NCBI GenBank assembly: GCA_026989935.1
Contig: JALSIN010000379.1
Coordinates: 1 to 48,022, forward strand
DNA: 48,022 bases
Source: Polyangiaceae bacterium
GTDB taxonomy: Bacteria; Myxococcota_A; Polyangia; Nannocystales; Nannocystaceae
Direction: 5' to 3'
The notes beneath the pieces are model-generated. The model was not told the DNA's origin. It saw only the letters and a list, made by a program, of their open reading frames with translations, and did no database searches. The position numbers and the translations under genes are program-made. Of the stretch, positions 8,614 to 17,623 are shown piece by piece. Position 1 is the stretch's first letter, and the number at the start of each line of letters is the position of its first letter.

Positions 8614-8938
8614 GCCACGGGGTGGATTCACGCGCCGTGCCGACCCCGGCGGACCCGTCCCGCGGCCGTGGACCGATCCGCCCCCGTGTGCCGCGCCCCG
8701 TCCCGCCGGTGAACGGCCCGTCGCCGGGCCGGGCCGGGCGTCGGCCCGGTGGTGCGGGATCGGGCGACGGCGCCGCGGGTCCCTCCGCCGCCGGCGGGGG
8801 TGCGCTGCGGCCGCCGCCGGTCCCGTGGGCGGCTCGTGCGTCCCGGCGGGGTGTGGGTCGGCCCGGGGCCCGGCCGCGGGCCCGGCCGGCGTCCCGCCGG
8901 GGCACGGGCGGATGCGCGCGTGCTACAGTGCCCGCGGG
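8614..8938. other. Intergenic region of 325 bp with no supported gene
   Basis: Very GC-rich sequence between two divergent genes. All ORFs crossing it are Arg/Pro/Gly-rich and lack start-site or domain support. It must hold the promoters of the vWA and PilZ genes, of which only the TACAGT element at 8924 is recognisable. Confidence 0.7.
8924..8929 (+). promoter_or_regulatory. Putative -10 element TACAGT (PilZ gene)
   Basis: TACAGT preceded by GC ends 9 nt before the ATG at 8939. It matches TATAAT at four of six positions and no Shine-Dalgarno is present. Confidence 0.45.
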
Positions 8939-9637
8939 ATGCCGAGCGGGCCGAGCACCAAGCATCTGCCGCGGATGCCGGGGCGCAGCGACCTGCGGGT
9001 GCTGCGGCTGCGGGCCGCGGACCTGCGCCACGTCACCCGGCTCGTGTCGGGGGCCTACCGCATCGAGGTGCCCACGCGGGACCGCGTCACCGTGGGGGAC
9101 GCCGTGATGGTCGAGGTGACGCTCGGCCCGATGGAGGACGAGATCGGATTCGACGGCGTCGTGCTGGCGATCGAGCCGGACCACGGCGCGCGCCGATCGT
9201 GGGTGCGGATCGAGGTCGCCCCCGTGGACGCCCCGCGGCTTTCGTTCTTGCTCGACGTCCTGCGGGGGGCGCGGCGCGGCGTGCCGCGGCGGTATCGGCG
9301 GATCCCCGTGGACGTGCCCGCGCGGTGGCTGCACGGGATCCGTCCCAGTCACGGCGTGTGCCGCACGCTCAGCCCGGGCGGCGCGTTCGTGGAGACCGCG
9401 ACCCCGGTGCCGGTGGGCACGCACCTCGAACTCGAGCTGCGCGACGACCCCCGGCGGGGCCCGATCGTGATCCCAGGGACGGCCGTGTGGGCCGGGCGGC
9501 TGGGCGGACACCTGGGCTTCGGGTTCCGCGCCGACCAGCGCGGCGGTCCCGCCGGGGCGCGCCTGGCCGATCTGCTCCGCGCGTGGGAACGGACGGTCGG
9601 GCCGGATCTCGTCACCTTGGGTCGCCTTCGGAGCTGA
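8939..9637 (+). CDS. PilZ domain protein
   Basis: About 232 aa. The N-terminal half (to about residue 105) is a beta-rich module like the PilZN/YcgR-N fold. The C-terminal half is a PilZ domain beginning [14 protein letters not shown] and continuing with [12 protein letters not shown] and a closing HLGFGFRA. The RxxxR motif is present as RRYRR, but the second c-di-GMP motif, D/NxSxxG, reads TLSPGG with Thr in place of Asp/Asn, so nucleotide binding may be weak. Myxobacterial PilZ proteins affect motility and polysaccharide. An alternative ATG lies at 8912, upstream of the promoter-like TACAGT; I prefer 8939. Confidence 0.8.
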   Translation: MPSGPSTKHLPRMPGRSDLRVLRLRAADLRHVTRLVSGAYRIEVPTRDRVTVGDAVMVEVTLGPMEDEIGFDGVVLAIEPDHGARRSWVRIEVAPVDAPRLSFLLDVLRGARRGVPRRYRRIPVDVPARWLHGIRPSHGVCRTLSPGGAFVETATPVPVGTHLELELRDDPRRGPIVIPGTAVWAGRLGGHLGFGFRADQRGGPAGARLADLLRAWERTVGPDLVTLGRLRS

Positions 9638-9649
9638 CGGCGGCGGCCG

Positions 9650-9671
9650 GGCGCACACCCTTCGGTGCGCC
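9650..9671 (+). terminator. Possible terminator hairpin after the PilZ gene
   Basis: Perfect 7-bp stem GGCGCAC/GTGCGCC with an 8-nt loop containing TTCG, 13 bp after the PilZ stop. No T-run follows. Confidence 0.35.
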
Positions 9672-9700
9672 GCCGGCTGCCGGTGTGGTAAGGCTCCGCC

Positions 9701-10399
9701 GTGGCACGGCGCGTCCTGCTCGTCGAAGACGAGGCCGACCTGCGGGCGTCGGTGGCGTTCGCGGTGCGGCGGGCCGGCTACCAGGTCACCGAGGCGGGCA
9801 CCGGCGCCGAGGCCCTCGCCGCCGTCGCCACCGCGCCGGTTCCCGACGTGGTCGTGCTCGACGTGATGCTCCCCGACCTGTCCGGGGTGGAGGTCTGCCG
9901 CCGGCTGCGCGCGGACCGGCGCACCGCCGACTGCGGGGTCGTGATGCTCACCGCCCGTTCCGAGGAGTTCGATCGGGTGCTCGGGTTCGAGGCCGGGGCC
10001 GACGACTACGTGACCAAGCCCTTCTCCATGCGGGAGCTGCTGCTGCGGATCGAGGCGTTGTTGCGCAGGACGAAGCGGCCGCCGGCCCCCGCGAAGGCGC
10101 TCGCAAGCGGCCCCATCGTCGTGGACGTGGACGCGCACGAGGTGACGGTGGACGGCGTGCAGGTCACGTTGACGGCCCTGGAGTTTCGTCTCCTGGTCAC
10201 CTTGATGGAGCGCAGGGGGCGCGTGCAGACGCGCGAGATGCTGCTGCGGGACGTGTGGGGGATCGACGCGGACGTGACCACGCGCACGGTGGACACCCAC
10301 GTCAAGCGCCTGCGACAGAAGCTCGGCCCGGCGGGCGCCGCGGTGGAGACCGTTCGGGGGGTGGGGTACCGGTTTCGGGAGGGTGGCTCGGAATCGTGA
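9701..10399 (+). CDS. phoB: PhoB-like response regulator (OmpR family)
   Basis: 232 aa. The receiver has the acidic pocket E9-D10, phosphoacceptor D54 in VLDVMLPD and the VTKPF lysine. The C-terminal winged-helix domain has [24 protein letters not shown] and [16 protein letters not shown], closest in style to PhoB. Its position directly upstream of the pst-phoU genes supports the role of phosphate-starvation regulator binding the Pho box at 10547. No PhoR kinase gene is adjacent; it must lie elsewhere. The start is GTG at 9701; TAAGGCT lies 5 nt before it and no Shine-Dalgarno is seen. Confidence 0.85.
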   Translation: MARRVLLVEDEADLRASVAFAVRRAGYQVTEAGTGAEALAAVATAPVPDVVVLDVMLPDLSGVEVCRRLRADRRTADCGVVMLTARSEEFDRVLGFEAGADDYVTKPFSMRELLLRIEALLRRTKRPPAPAKALASGPIVVDVDAHEVTVDGVQVTLTALEFRLLVTLMERRGRVQTREMLLRDVWGIDADVTTRTVDTHVKRLRQKLGPAGAAVETVRGVGYRFREGGSES

Positions 10400-10546
10400 A
10401 GGGATCGCGCCGGTTCCACCCGCCGTCGCGGGGTGCCGTACTCGCACGGCGTCCCGGTGCCCGCGCACGCCGGCCGGGTTCGGGCCGGGCGCGCCGTCTT
10501 CGGCCGTGGCGGCTCGGCGGGCATCGGGCGCATACCGCGCATGCGG

Positions 10547-10575
10547 TTGTTTCGCGGTTGTCACGCGTCTGTCAC
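10547..10575 (+). promoter_or_regulatory. Pho box upstream of pstS
   Basis: Three direct 7-bp repeats with 4-bp spacers, an exact 11-bp period: TTGTTTC at 10547, TTGTCAC at 10558 and CTGTCAC at 10569. The last two match the classical PhoB half-site CTGTCA(T/C). A further GGTCAC lies at 10583, two bases out of phase. The site is 60-88 bp upstream of pstS and is the expected PhoB operator for the pstSCAB-phoU operon. Confidence 0.85.
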
Positions 10576-10618
10576 CTTCGTCGGTCACAAGGCGGGGGCA
10601 ACGAACCCACCACGCTAC

Positions 10619-10623
10619 GGAGG
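10619..10623 (+). promoter_or_regulatory. Shine-Dalgarno GGAGG of pstS
   Basis: GGAGG lies 11 nt before the pstS ATG at 10635 and fixes this start. It also shows that leadered, Shine-Dalgarno-driven genes occur here beside the putative leaderless ones. Confidence 0.65.
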
Positions 10624-10634
10624 CTCCGTTTCCC

Positions 10635-11696
10635 ATGAAGATCCACGCGCGTTCCCACACCACGTTCCTCGCCCTGGCCGTCGTGCTCGCCGGCTGCGGC
10701 AGCAAGCACAAGGCGGCGGCAGAAGCCGGCGGCGGTCCCTCGGCGAAGGGGGCCGGTGCACCCGCGGAGGCGGCCGAGGGGACCGTCACGGTGGACGGTT
10801 CGAGTACCGTGTTCCCGATCACCGAGGCCGTCGCCGAGGAATTCCAGAAGACCAGCAAGCACCGCGTGACCATCGGCGTGTCGGGCACCGGCGGCGGTTT
10901 CAAGAAGTTCTGCCAGGGGGAGGTGGCGGTGACCGGTGCCTCGCGGCCGATCAAGCCGAGCGAGGTGGAACTGTGCCGGAAGAACGGGGTCGAGTACGTC
11001 GAGCTGCCCGTGGCCTACGATGGCCTCGCCGTCCTCGTGCACCCGAAGAACGACTGGGTGGAGGCGATGACCGTCGAGGAGCTCAAGAAGCTGTGGGCGC
11101 CCGAGGCCCAGGGGACGATCACGAAGTGGAGCCAGATCCGGGCGGGCTGGCCCGACAAGGAGATCCACCTGTTCGGACCCGGCGTGGACTCGGGGACGTA
11201 CGACTACTTCACGAAGGCCGTCGTCGGCAAGGAGCACGCGAGCCGCGGCGACTACACGTCGAGCGAGGACGACAACGTGCTCGTGCAGGGGATCTCCACC
11301 GACCCCCTGGCGCTCGGCTTCATGGGGTTCGCCTACTACGTGGAGAACAAGGACAAGCTCAAGCTCGTCCCCATCGACGACGGCAACGACGCCAACGGCG
11401 CGGGACCGATCGCCCCATCGGCCGAGACCGTGTCGAACGGCACGTACCAGCCGCTTTCGCGCCCGATCTTCATCTATGTGTCGAAGAAGGCCGCCGGCCG
11501 ACCGGAGGTCGGGTCGTTCGTGGACTTCTACCTTGCCAACGCCGCGAAGCTGGCGGCCGAGGTGGGCTACATCCCCCTGCCCGACAAGGCGTACACCCTG
11601 GCAAAGAAGCGCTTTGCCGACAAGGTGACGGGCTCGATCTTCGGAGGGAAGGGCTCGAAGGTGGGCGTGTCCATCGAGGCGCTTCTCGCCGGCTGA
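10635..11696 (+). CDS. pstS: Phosphate ABC transporter substrate-binding lipoprotein PstS
   Basis: About 353 aa. A lipoprotein signal peptide ends in VVLAGC, followed by an Ala/Gly-rich linker and a PstS domain with [26 protein letters not shown], the ITKWSQIR motif and DSGTYDYF, the residues that form the phosphate-binding cleft in the PstS family. It binds periplasmic phosphate and delivers it to PstCA. It is the first gene of the pst operon and lies behind a Pho box, so phosphate-starvation induction by PhoB is expected. Length is normal for the family. Confidence 0.95.
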   Translation: MKIHARSHTTFLALAVVLAGCGSKHKAAAEAGGGPSAKGAGAPAEAAEGTVTVDGSSTVFPITEAVAEEFQKTSKHRVTIGVSGTGGGFKKFCQGEVAVTGASRPIKPSEVELCRKNGVEYVELPVAYDGLAVLVHPKNDWVEAMTVEELKKLWAPEAQGTITKWSQIRAGWPDKEIHLFGPGVDSGTYDYFTKAVVGKEHASRGDYTSSEDDNVLVQGISTDPLALGFMGFAYYVENKDKLKLVPIDDGNDANGAGPIAPSAETVSNGTYQPLSRPIFIYVSKKAAGRPEVGSFVDFYLANAAKLAAEVGYIPLPDKAYTLAKKRFADKVTGSIFGGKGSKVGVSIEALLAG

Positions 11697-11726
11697 CCGG
11701 GCGATGCAAAGAGGGCGGACGATGCC

Positions 11727-12617
<891 letters not shown>

Positions 12618-12624
12618 ACGAACC

Positions 12625-13473
12625 ATGTCCGCCCGCCGCCGCCCGTCCGAGCGCCTGTTCCGTCTCGTGTGCCTCGCCGCGACCGCCGGGCCCCTCGGCG
12701 TGCTCGCCTGGCTCGTCGGGGACACGCTCGTCGATGGGATCGACCGCCTGTCGTGGTCGTTCCTTGCGAGCTATCCTTCGCGGCACGCCGAGCAGGCGGG
12801 GATCCTTCCGGCCGTCGCCGGTTCGCTTTGGCTCATCGTCACGACTGCCCTCATCGCGCTGCCGATCGGGGTGGGGGCGGCGCTGTTCCTGGAGGAGTAC
12901 GGGGGGCGGTCGCGGCTCGCCCGGATCATCGAGATCAACATCGCGAACCTGGCGGGGGTCCCGTCGGTGCTCTACGGCTTGCTGGGGCTTGGGATCTTCG
13001 TCCGCACCCTGGGGCTGGGGCGCAGCGTCATCGCCGGCGCCGCGACCCTCGCACTGCTCGTGCTGCCCATCGTGATCCTGGCCTCCCGGGAGGCCCTTCG
13101 CACCGTGCCCGACGGCCTGCGCGAGGCGAGCTACGCCCTGGGCGCCACGACGTTCCAGACGCTGCGGCACGTGGTGCTGCCCATGGCTCTGCCGGGCATC
13201 CTGACCGGCGCGATCCTCGCGATCTCCCGCGCCATCGGGGAGACGGCGCCGCTCATCGTGGTGGGGGCGCTGTCCTACGTCACGTTCGTGCCCGACGCCC
13301 TCGACGCACCCTTTACGGCGCTGCCGATCCAGATCTACAACTGGGTCTCGCGGCCGCAGGAAGCGTTCTTGAAGAACGCGGCCGCCGGTATCATCGTGCT
13401 GCTCGCGACGATGCTCGTGCTGAACGCGGCGGCCGTCCTCCTGCGCCACCGCCTCGACGCCAGAAAGCCATGA
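12625..13473 (+). CDS. pstA: Phosphate ABC transporter permease PstA
   Basis: 282 aa with six predicted membrane segments. Signatures are [31 protein letters not shown], the EAA loop [14 protein letters not shown] and [16 protein letters not shown]. It pairs with PstC in the inner membrane. The stop codon overlaps the pstB start as ATGA, indicating translational coupling. Confidence 0.95.
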   Translation: MSARRRPSERLFRLVCLAATAGPLGVLAWLVGDTLVDGIDRLSWSFLASYPSRHAEQAGILPAVAGSLWLIVTTALIALPIGVGAALFLEEYGGRSRLARIIEINIANLAGVPSVLYGLLGLGIFVRTLGLGRSVIAGAATLALLVLPIVILASREALRTVPDGLREASYALGATTFQTLRHVVLPMALPGILTGAILAISRAIGETAPLIVVGALSYVTFVPDALDAPFTALPIQIYNWVSRPQEAFLKNAAAGIIVLLATMLVLNAAAVLLRHRLDARKP

Positions 13474-14312
13474 CGATGGTAGCCGCCATGCAGACCTCGA
13501 CCCGCCCCAGCCCCGACCGCCCCAACGGCGCCGCCGAGCCCTCACCGGGCGCGGCGCGGGCCAAGGTGACCGTGTCGGGGTTGCGCGCGTGGTTTTCGGA
13601 CCACGAGGTGCTCCACGGCATCGACATGGAGATCCTCGAAAACCGGGTCACCGCCATCATCGGGCCGTCGGGATGTGGAAAGTCCACGTTCATCCGTTGC
13701 CTCAACCGGATGCACGAGCACGTCCCGGGCGCGCGCATGGCGGGGCGGATCCTGCTCGACGGCACGGACGTCTACGGGCCCGACATCGACCCGGTGCTGC
13801 TGCGCCGCCGGGTCGGCATGGTGTTCCAGAAGCCGAATCCGTTTCCCAACATGACCATCGAGCAGAACGTGCTGGCGGGGCTGTTGCTCACGCGCCGGCT
13901 CGACAAGGCCCGCCGCGAGGAGATCGTGGAGAGGGCCCTGCGCGGAGCGGCGCTGTGGGACGAGGTCAAGGACCGGCTCCATCTGCCCGGCACGGGGCTG
14001 TCCGGTGGGCAGCAGCAGCGTTTGTGCATCGCGCGGGCCATCGCCGTGGAGCCCGAGGTGCTCTTGATGGACGAGCCCTGCTCGGCGCTCGATCCGATCG
14101 CCACGGCGCGTATCGAAGACCTCATCCACGAACTGTGCGAGCGCTACACGATCGCCATCGTCACGCACAACATGCAACAGGCGGCCCGGGTGTCCGACAC
14201 CACGGCGTTCTTTCTCTCCGGGGAACTCGTCGAGATGGGCGAGACGAACCGGATCTTCACGGCGCCGAAGGATCCGCGGACCGAGGACTACATCACCGGC
14301 AAGTTCGGCTAG
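13470..14312 (+). CDS. pstB: Phosphate ABC transporter ATPase PstB
   Basis: About 280 aa. Walker A is GPSGCGKST, the Q-loop is VFQKPNPFP, the ABC signature [16 protein letters not shown], Walker [14 protein letters not shown] and the H-loop [18 protein letters not shown] and the conserved [14 protein letters not shown] segment are specific to PstB. It powers phosphate import. The ORF track extends to 12669, but the real start is one of ATG 13470 (overlapping the pstA stop), 13476 or 13488; the ABC fold begins about 30 residues later. I chose the coupled ATG. Confidence 0.94.
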   Translation: MTMVAAMQTSTRPSPDRPNGAAEPSPGAARAKVTVSGLRAWFSDHEVLHGIDMEILENRVTAIIGPSGCGKSTFIRCLNRMHEHVPGARMAGRILLDGTDVYGPDIDPVLLRRRVGMVFQKPNPFPNMTIEQNVLAGLLLTRRLDKARREEIVERALRGAALWDEVKDRLHLPGTGLSGGQQQRLCIARAIAVEPEVLLMDEPCSALDPIATARIEDLIHELCERYTIAIVTHNMQQAARVSDTTAFFLSGELVEMGETNRIFTAPKDPRTEDYITGKFG

Positions 14313-14332
14313 CAACGTCAGGAGCCATCGGG

Positions 14333-15025
14333 ATGCCCAAGACCCACACCGACCGCGAGTACGAGCAACAGCTCCAGCTTCTGCGCGAGCGGCTCGTCAT
14401 CATGGCGGGCCGGGTGGAGGAGATGATCGGTCTTTCGATCCGGGCGCTGGTGGAGCGGGACGTGCCGCTGGCCCGGCGCACCATCGAGGCGGACCACCGT
14501 GTCAATCGCCTGGAGGTCGAGACGGACGAGCTGTGCCTCGTGATCCTCGCCAAGCGCCAGCCCATGGCCTCCGACCTGCGGTTCATCACGCTGGCGCTCA
14601 AGATGGTCACGGACCTCGAACGCATCGGGGACCTGGCCGTCAACATTTGCGAGCGCGCCGTCGAGCTGGCCGCGATGCCGCAGCTTACGCCGTGGGACGA
14701 CATCGTCCGCATGGGCGACGTGGTCCGTTCCATGGTGCGCGACGCCATCGACGCCTTCGTGCAGTCGGACGCCGAGCAGGCCCAGCGGGTGATCGAGCGT
14801 GACAACGAGGTGGACGACCTCTACACCAAGGTCTTCCGCGACGTGCTGGCGATCATGATGGCCGATTCGACGGCCGTCGAGCGCGGGATCCACGTGCAGT
14901 CGGTGGCCAAGTGGCTCGAACGCATGGCCGACCACTGCACGAACCTCGCCGAGCTCGTGGTCTTCATGGTCAAGGGCAAGGACATCCGCCACATGGGCCG
15001 GATGGACGACGAGCCCGCAGGGTAG
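14333..15025 (+). CDS. phoU: Phosphate transport system regulator PhoU
   Basis: About 230 aa, all-helical, made of two PhoU three-helix repeats. The metal-binding E/DxxxD-type motifs appear as DLERIGDLAVNICE and LERMADHCTNLAE, one in each half. PhoU links the Pst transporter to PhoR/PhoB signalling, keeping the regulon off when phosphate is plentiful. ATG at 14333 has AGGAG upstream. It is the last gene of the operon and converges on a Cys-rich lipoprotein gene with 7 bp between the stops. Confidence 0.94.
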   Translation: MPKTHTDREYEQQLQLLRERLVIMAGRVEEMIGLSIRALVERDVPLARRTIEADHRVNRLEVETDELCLVILAKRQPMASDLRFITLALKMVTDLERIGDLAVNICERAVELAAMPQLTPWDDIVRMGDVVRSMVRDAIDAFVQSDAEQAQRVIERDNEVDDLYTKVFRDVLAIMMADSTAVERGIHVQSVAKWLERMADHCTNLAELVVFMVKGKDIRHMGRMDDEPAG

Positions 15026-15032
15026 GGGCGGC

Positions 15033-16154
15033 CTACATGCACGCGCCGCTGTTGCATTTTTCACTGCAGCACTCGACGGGGAAGTTGCACAAAGCGCCCG
15101 AGACCTTGCAGATGGAAGGCGCGCACGCCCCCAGGTTCGCGTTGCAGACGAAACCCATGCAGCAATTGTCGTCGGTGTTGCACGGCTTGTTGAGACCGTT
15201 GCAGCAACCGCTCGTGTCGAACGTGCAGTCGTCGTTGCAGGCGACTCCGCCGTCGGGCGCCGGCTTTGCCATGTCGAACCCCAGGTCCTTGCAGGTCTTC
15301 GGCGGGTCGAGGCCCGGCTCGCACGCCTCCGTGCCCTCGATGGCTCCGTCGCCGCACGAGGTGCAGCTCGAGATGTTGAACGCACTACAGTCGTCCTCGC
15401 AGGCCAGGTCGCCCGCGTCATAGTTCCCCACGTCGGGGCAGGCCAGCCCGTCGAGGTCCTGGCCGTCGCACACCTCGTCGTCCTCCTTGATGTCGTTCCC
15501 GCACAGCGAGCAGTCGGAGAAGTCGAAGGCCTTGCAGTCGGGCATGCAGGCGACCGGTTCCGGGCCGTGGTAGCCCTCCTGGGCGAAGCTGTCGCACGTC
15601 TTGCCGCCCACGTCGTCGCCGTCGCAGACCTCCGGCCCCTCGGCCACGTCGTCGCCGCAGGTGTAGCAGCCGCCGTAGTCAATCTGGCAGGTGAGGGTGC
15701 AGGTCGGCTGGCCGGCCTGCTTGCCCACGTCGCCGCAGCTTGCGCCCCCGAGATCCTGGTCGTCGCAGGCCTCGCCCGGGTCGATCACCCCGTCGCCGCA
15801 CCCGGAGCCGGTGCACCCCCCGAAATCGAGGGTGCAGTCGTCGCGGCACGCGACGGAGCCACCCGAAAAGCCCTGTCCCAGACAGGTCACGCCGCCGAGG
15901 TCGGCACCGTCACATTCCTCGGGCGACTGGCGAACGCCGTCGCCGCACTCGGCCGTGCCGGTCGTGCTCCCGCCCGCCGATGCGCTGCCGGCGGTGGCGG
16001 TGGACGTGGCCGCGGCGGTGGCCGACGACCCGGACCCGCCCCCGGCGGTGCCCGTCCCGTTCGCCTGGAACGCCGGGTTCGTCCGCCGGCACGCGGTCGT
16101 GAGGCCGAGCGCCAGCGTGAGCACGATCCAGGGAGCGGAGAGCAGCCGGGCCAT
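15033..16154 (-). CDS. Cys-rich repeat lipoprotein (myxobacterial CGDGV/EECDG type)
   Basis: 373 aa. The signal sequence ends in LGLTTAC, a plausible though not ideal lipobox. A low-complexity Thr/Ala/Gly/Ser linker (residues about 30-70) precedes at least five repeats of the form CGDGV-x-EECDG...C, as in the Myxococcus cysteine-rich repeat family. A compact Cys-rich C-terminal domain with CCMGFVC and ECCSEKCNSGAC follows. These are exported, disulfide-stabilised surface proteins of unknown function. The promoter-like TAGAGT sits 6 nt before the ATG. The gene is convergent with phoU. Confidence 0.82.
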   Translation of the reverse strand: MARLLSAPWIVLTLALGLTTACRRTNPAFQANGTGTAGGGSGSSATAAATSTATAGSASAGGSTTGTAECGDGVRQSPEECDGADLGGVTCLGQGFSGGSVACRDDCTLDFGGCTGSGCGDGVIDPGEACDDQDLGGASCGDVGKQAGQPTCTLTCQIDYGGCYTCGDDVAEGPEVCDGDDVGGKTCDSFAQEGYHGPEPVACMPDCKAFDFSDCSLCGNDIKEDDEVCDGQDLDGLACPDVGNYDAGDLACEDDCSAFNISSCTSCGDGAIEGTEACEPGLDPPKTCKDLGFDMAKPAPDGGVACNDDCTFDTSGCCNGLNKPCNTDDNCCMGFVCNANLGACAPSICKVSGALCNFPVECCSEKCNSGACM

Positions 16155-16160
16155 GGATCC

Positions 16161-16166
16161 ACTCTA
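16161..16166 (-). promoter_or_regulatory. Putative -10 element TAGAGT (Cys-rich lipoprotein gene)
   Basis: On the minus strand TAGAGT, preceded by GC, ends 6 nt before the ATG at 16154. No Shine-Dalgarno fits in the 6-nt spacer, so a leaderless transcript is the natural reading. Confidence 0.48.
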
Positions 16167-16263
16167 GCACGCGAGACACCGCCTGGGCCGCGTCTTCCGG
16201 GCCCAGCCGCGCGCGGCCGAAGATGGGCCTTGACGGCGCGTGCTTCGGGGCGGCAATTGGGGG

Positions 16264-16269
16264 TATCGT
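16264..16269 (+). promoter_or_regulatory. Putative -10 element TATCGT (unknown protein gene)
   Basis: TATCGT preceded by GG ends 6 nt before the ATG at 16276. The spacer CCCGCC has no ribosome-binding site. Confidence 0.5.
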
Positions 16270-16275
16270 CCCGCC

Positions 16276-16788
16276 ATGGCACGCGACGACATCGACCTCG
16301 ATCACGTGACCGTCCACCGCGCGCCGGGCGCGTCCGCGGACGGTCCGGTGACCTCGCCCGACGGCGTGCTCATCGTCGTGCGCAAGGCGTTCGGGCCCAC
16401 CGGTGCCCCGCTGGTGGGGATCTCCGACGTGACCTTCGACGGCTACCCGGCGGTCACGGTCGGCGTGCGCGCAAACGAGCAGGAGGGGCTGGTGCACCTG
16501 TCCCCGATCCACGGAGATCGTCGCAAGGTGACCGACCTCGTCCTCGAGGACGGGACCAAGTGCGAGCTGTTCTGCCCCACGTCCGGCCGGCCGTTGCCCA
16601 AGGTCGGCCGCGTGGTCGAGGGGGAGGACGCCGAGTACTACGCCCTGTACCTGACCGACCGGCTCGACCGCGGCAGCGCGATCTACGTCAGCGACCTCTG
16701 GGGCCACTATCACTCCCGGATCGTGGACGAAGGGGAGCTCATCTCCGCCTGGGCCGCCTCGGCCGACGGCGCCGCGTCGGCGTCCTGA
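16276..16788 (+). CDS. Conserved-looking protein of unknown function
   Basis: 170 aa, acidic and soluble, without signal peptide or membrane segment. I do not recognise the family. Visible features are a beta-rich N-terminal part, a central CxxxCP motif (KCELFCPTSGRPL) that resembles half of a small metal site, and a well-formed C-terminal segment rich in Tyr, Asp and Arg (EYYALYLTDRLD, WGHYHSRI) typical of a conserved fold. The ORF track begins at 16240; I use the ATG at 16276 because a TATCGT element lies directly before it. It is divergent from the Cys-rich lipoprotein and convergent with the amidohydrolase-like gene. Confidence 0.7.
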   Translation: MARDDIDLDHVTVHRAPGASADGPVTSPDGVLIVVRKAFGPTGAPLVGISDVTFDGYPAVTVGVRANEQEGLVHLSPIHGDRRKVTDLVLEDGTKCELFCPTSGRPLPKVGRVVEGEDAEYYALYLTDRLDRGSAIYVSDLWGHYHSRIVDEGELISAWAASADGAASAS

Positions 16789-16803
16789 CCCCGCGAGCGG
16801 TGC

Positions 16804-17499
16804 CTACGGCGGCGCGCCGGCGTACGCAAAGCCCAGGCCGGCCCCTTCGAGCAGCAGTTCCACCACCTGGCGCTGCATCTCGACGCGGCGGGCCTCGCAA
16901 AACCCCATCCAGGTCTCGACGCAAAGCCCCACGCAGCCGGTGGCCTCGACGATGACCTCCGTCGAGGAGGTCGGCACCGGGTAGTAGAGAGGCGCCCAGC
17001 GCTCGGACGGATCGCGCAGGGTCCGGTTGAGGCGCTCGATGGTGGCGGGCACGATCGGCGGGACCGGCTCGACGCCGTAGACGAGGGTCTGCCCGAAGGA
17101 GGGCGTGACGGCCGGGTCGTAGCGCTTGCGGCTTTCGTGGAGCGTCGCGACGAGGGCCGGGCGCTCGTCGAGCACCAGGTCCATGAACCGCCGGGCGAGC
17201 CGCGCCTCGCGGGCCGCCCCCGCCGCATCGCCGGGGAAGCAGCGGTTGAGGTCCAGCCCGCCGGGCGCCGTGCGGCTTCGCGCCCGGAAGGCCGGGGGGT
17301 TCATGACCGGCACGACGAGCAGGCGCCCGGCCCGCGGTCGCAGGCCGGCCTCGAGCATCTCGAACAGGGCGTGGGCGCCGGCCACCTCGTCGCCGTGGAT
17401 CGCCGCCTGCACGAGGGCCGTGGGCCCCGGGCGGTCGGCCTCGAAGACGTGCACGGCGACGTTCGGGGCGAGGAAGTGGTCTCCGGCGGGCAGCGGCAT
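16804..17499 (-). CDS. Succinylglutamate desuccinylase/aspartoacylase family protein
   Basis: 231 aa with the zinc-binding layout of the M14-like AstE/AspA family: AAIHGDEVAG near residue 35 (His and Glu ligands), VMNPPAFRARSRTAPGGLDLNRCFPG (substrate-binding Asn-Arg) and the third zinc ligand in ATLHES. A late catalytic Glu may be in VIVEATG or CVETWMG. Members hydrolyse N-acyl amino acids or related amides in the cytoplasm; the substrate is unknown. It is shorter than typical AstE (about 320 aa). TAGGAA lies 14 nt before the start, not a good match to TANNNT. Confidence 0.83.
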   Translation of the reverse strand: MPLPAGDHFLAPNVAVHVFEADRPGPTALVQAAIHGDEVAGAHALFEMLEAGLRPRAGRLLVVPVMNPPAFRARSRTAPGGLDLNRCFPGDAAGAAREARLARRFMDLVLDERPALVATLHESRKRYDPAVTPSFGQTLVYGVEPVPPIVPATIERLNRTLRDPSERWAPLYYPVPTSSTEVIVEATGCVGLCVETWMGFCEARRVEMQRQVVELLLEGAGLGFAYAGAPP

Positions 17500-17623
17500 C
17501 GGTTCGCCTTCCTACCCGCCTGGGCGGCCCCCGCGCAACCGGGGGGCGGGACGGCCCGCCGCTTCGGGCGCCGGCCGGCCCTTGCGGCGCCGCGCGCTCC
17601 GTGACAGCGTGGCAGGTGCTGCG

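Noticed and set aside
10400-10634. A phoR fragment or small gene between phoB and pstS
   Set aside because: No histidine-kinase motif in any frame; the region holds the Pho box and pstS leader.
7562-10954. 1130-aa minus-strand ORF
   Set aside because: Runs through the real vWA, PilZ, phoB and pstS genes in a wrong frame; long only because stop codons are rare in GC-rich DNA. The same applies to 1315-3864 (+) and 1553-3586 (-).
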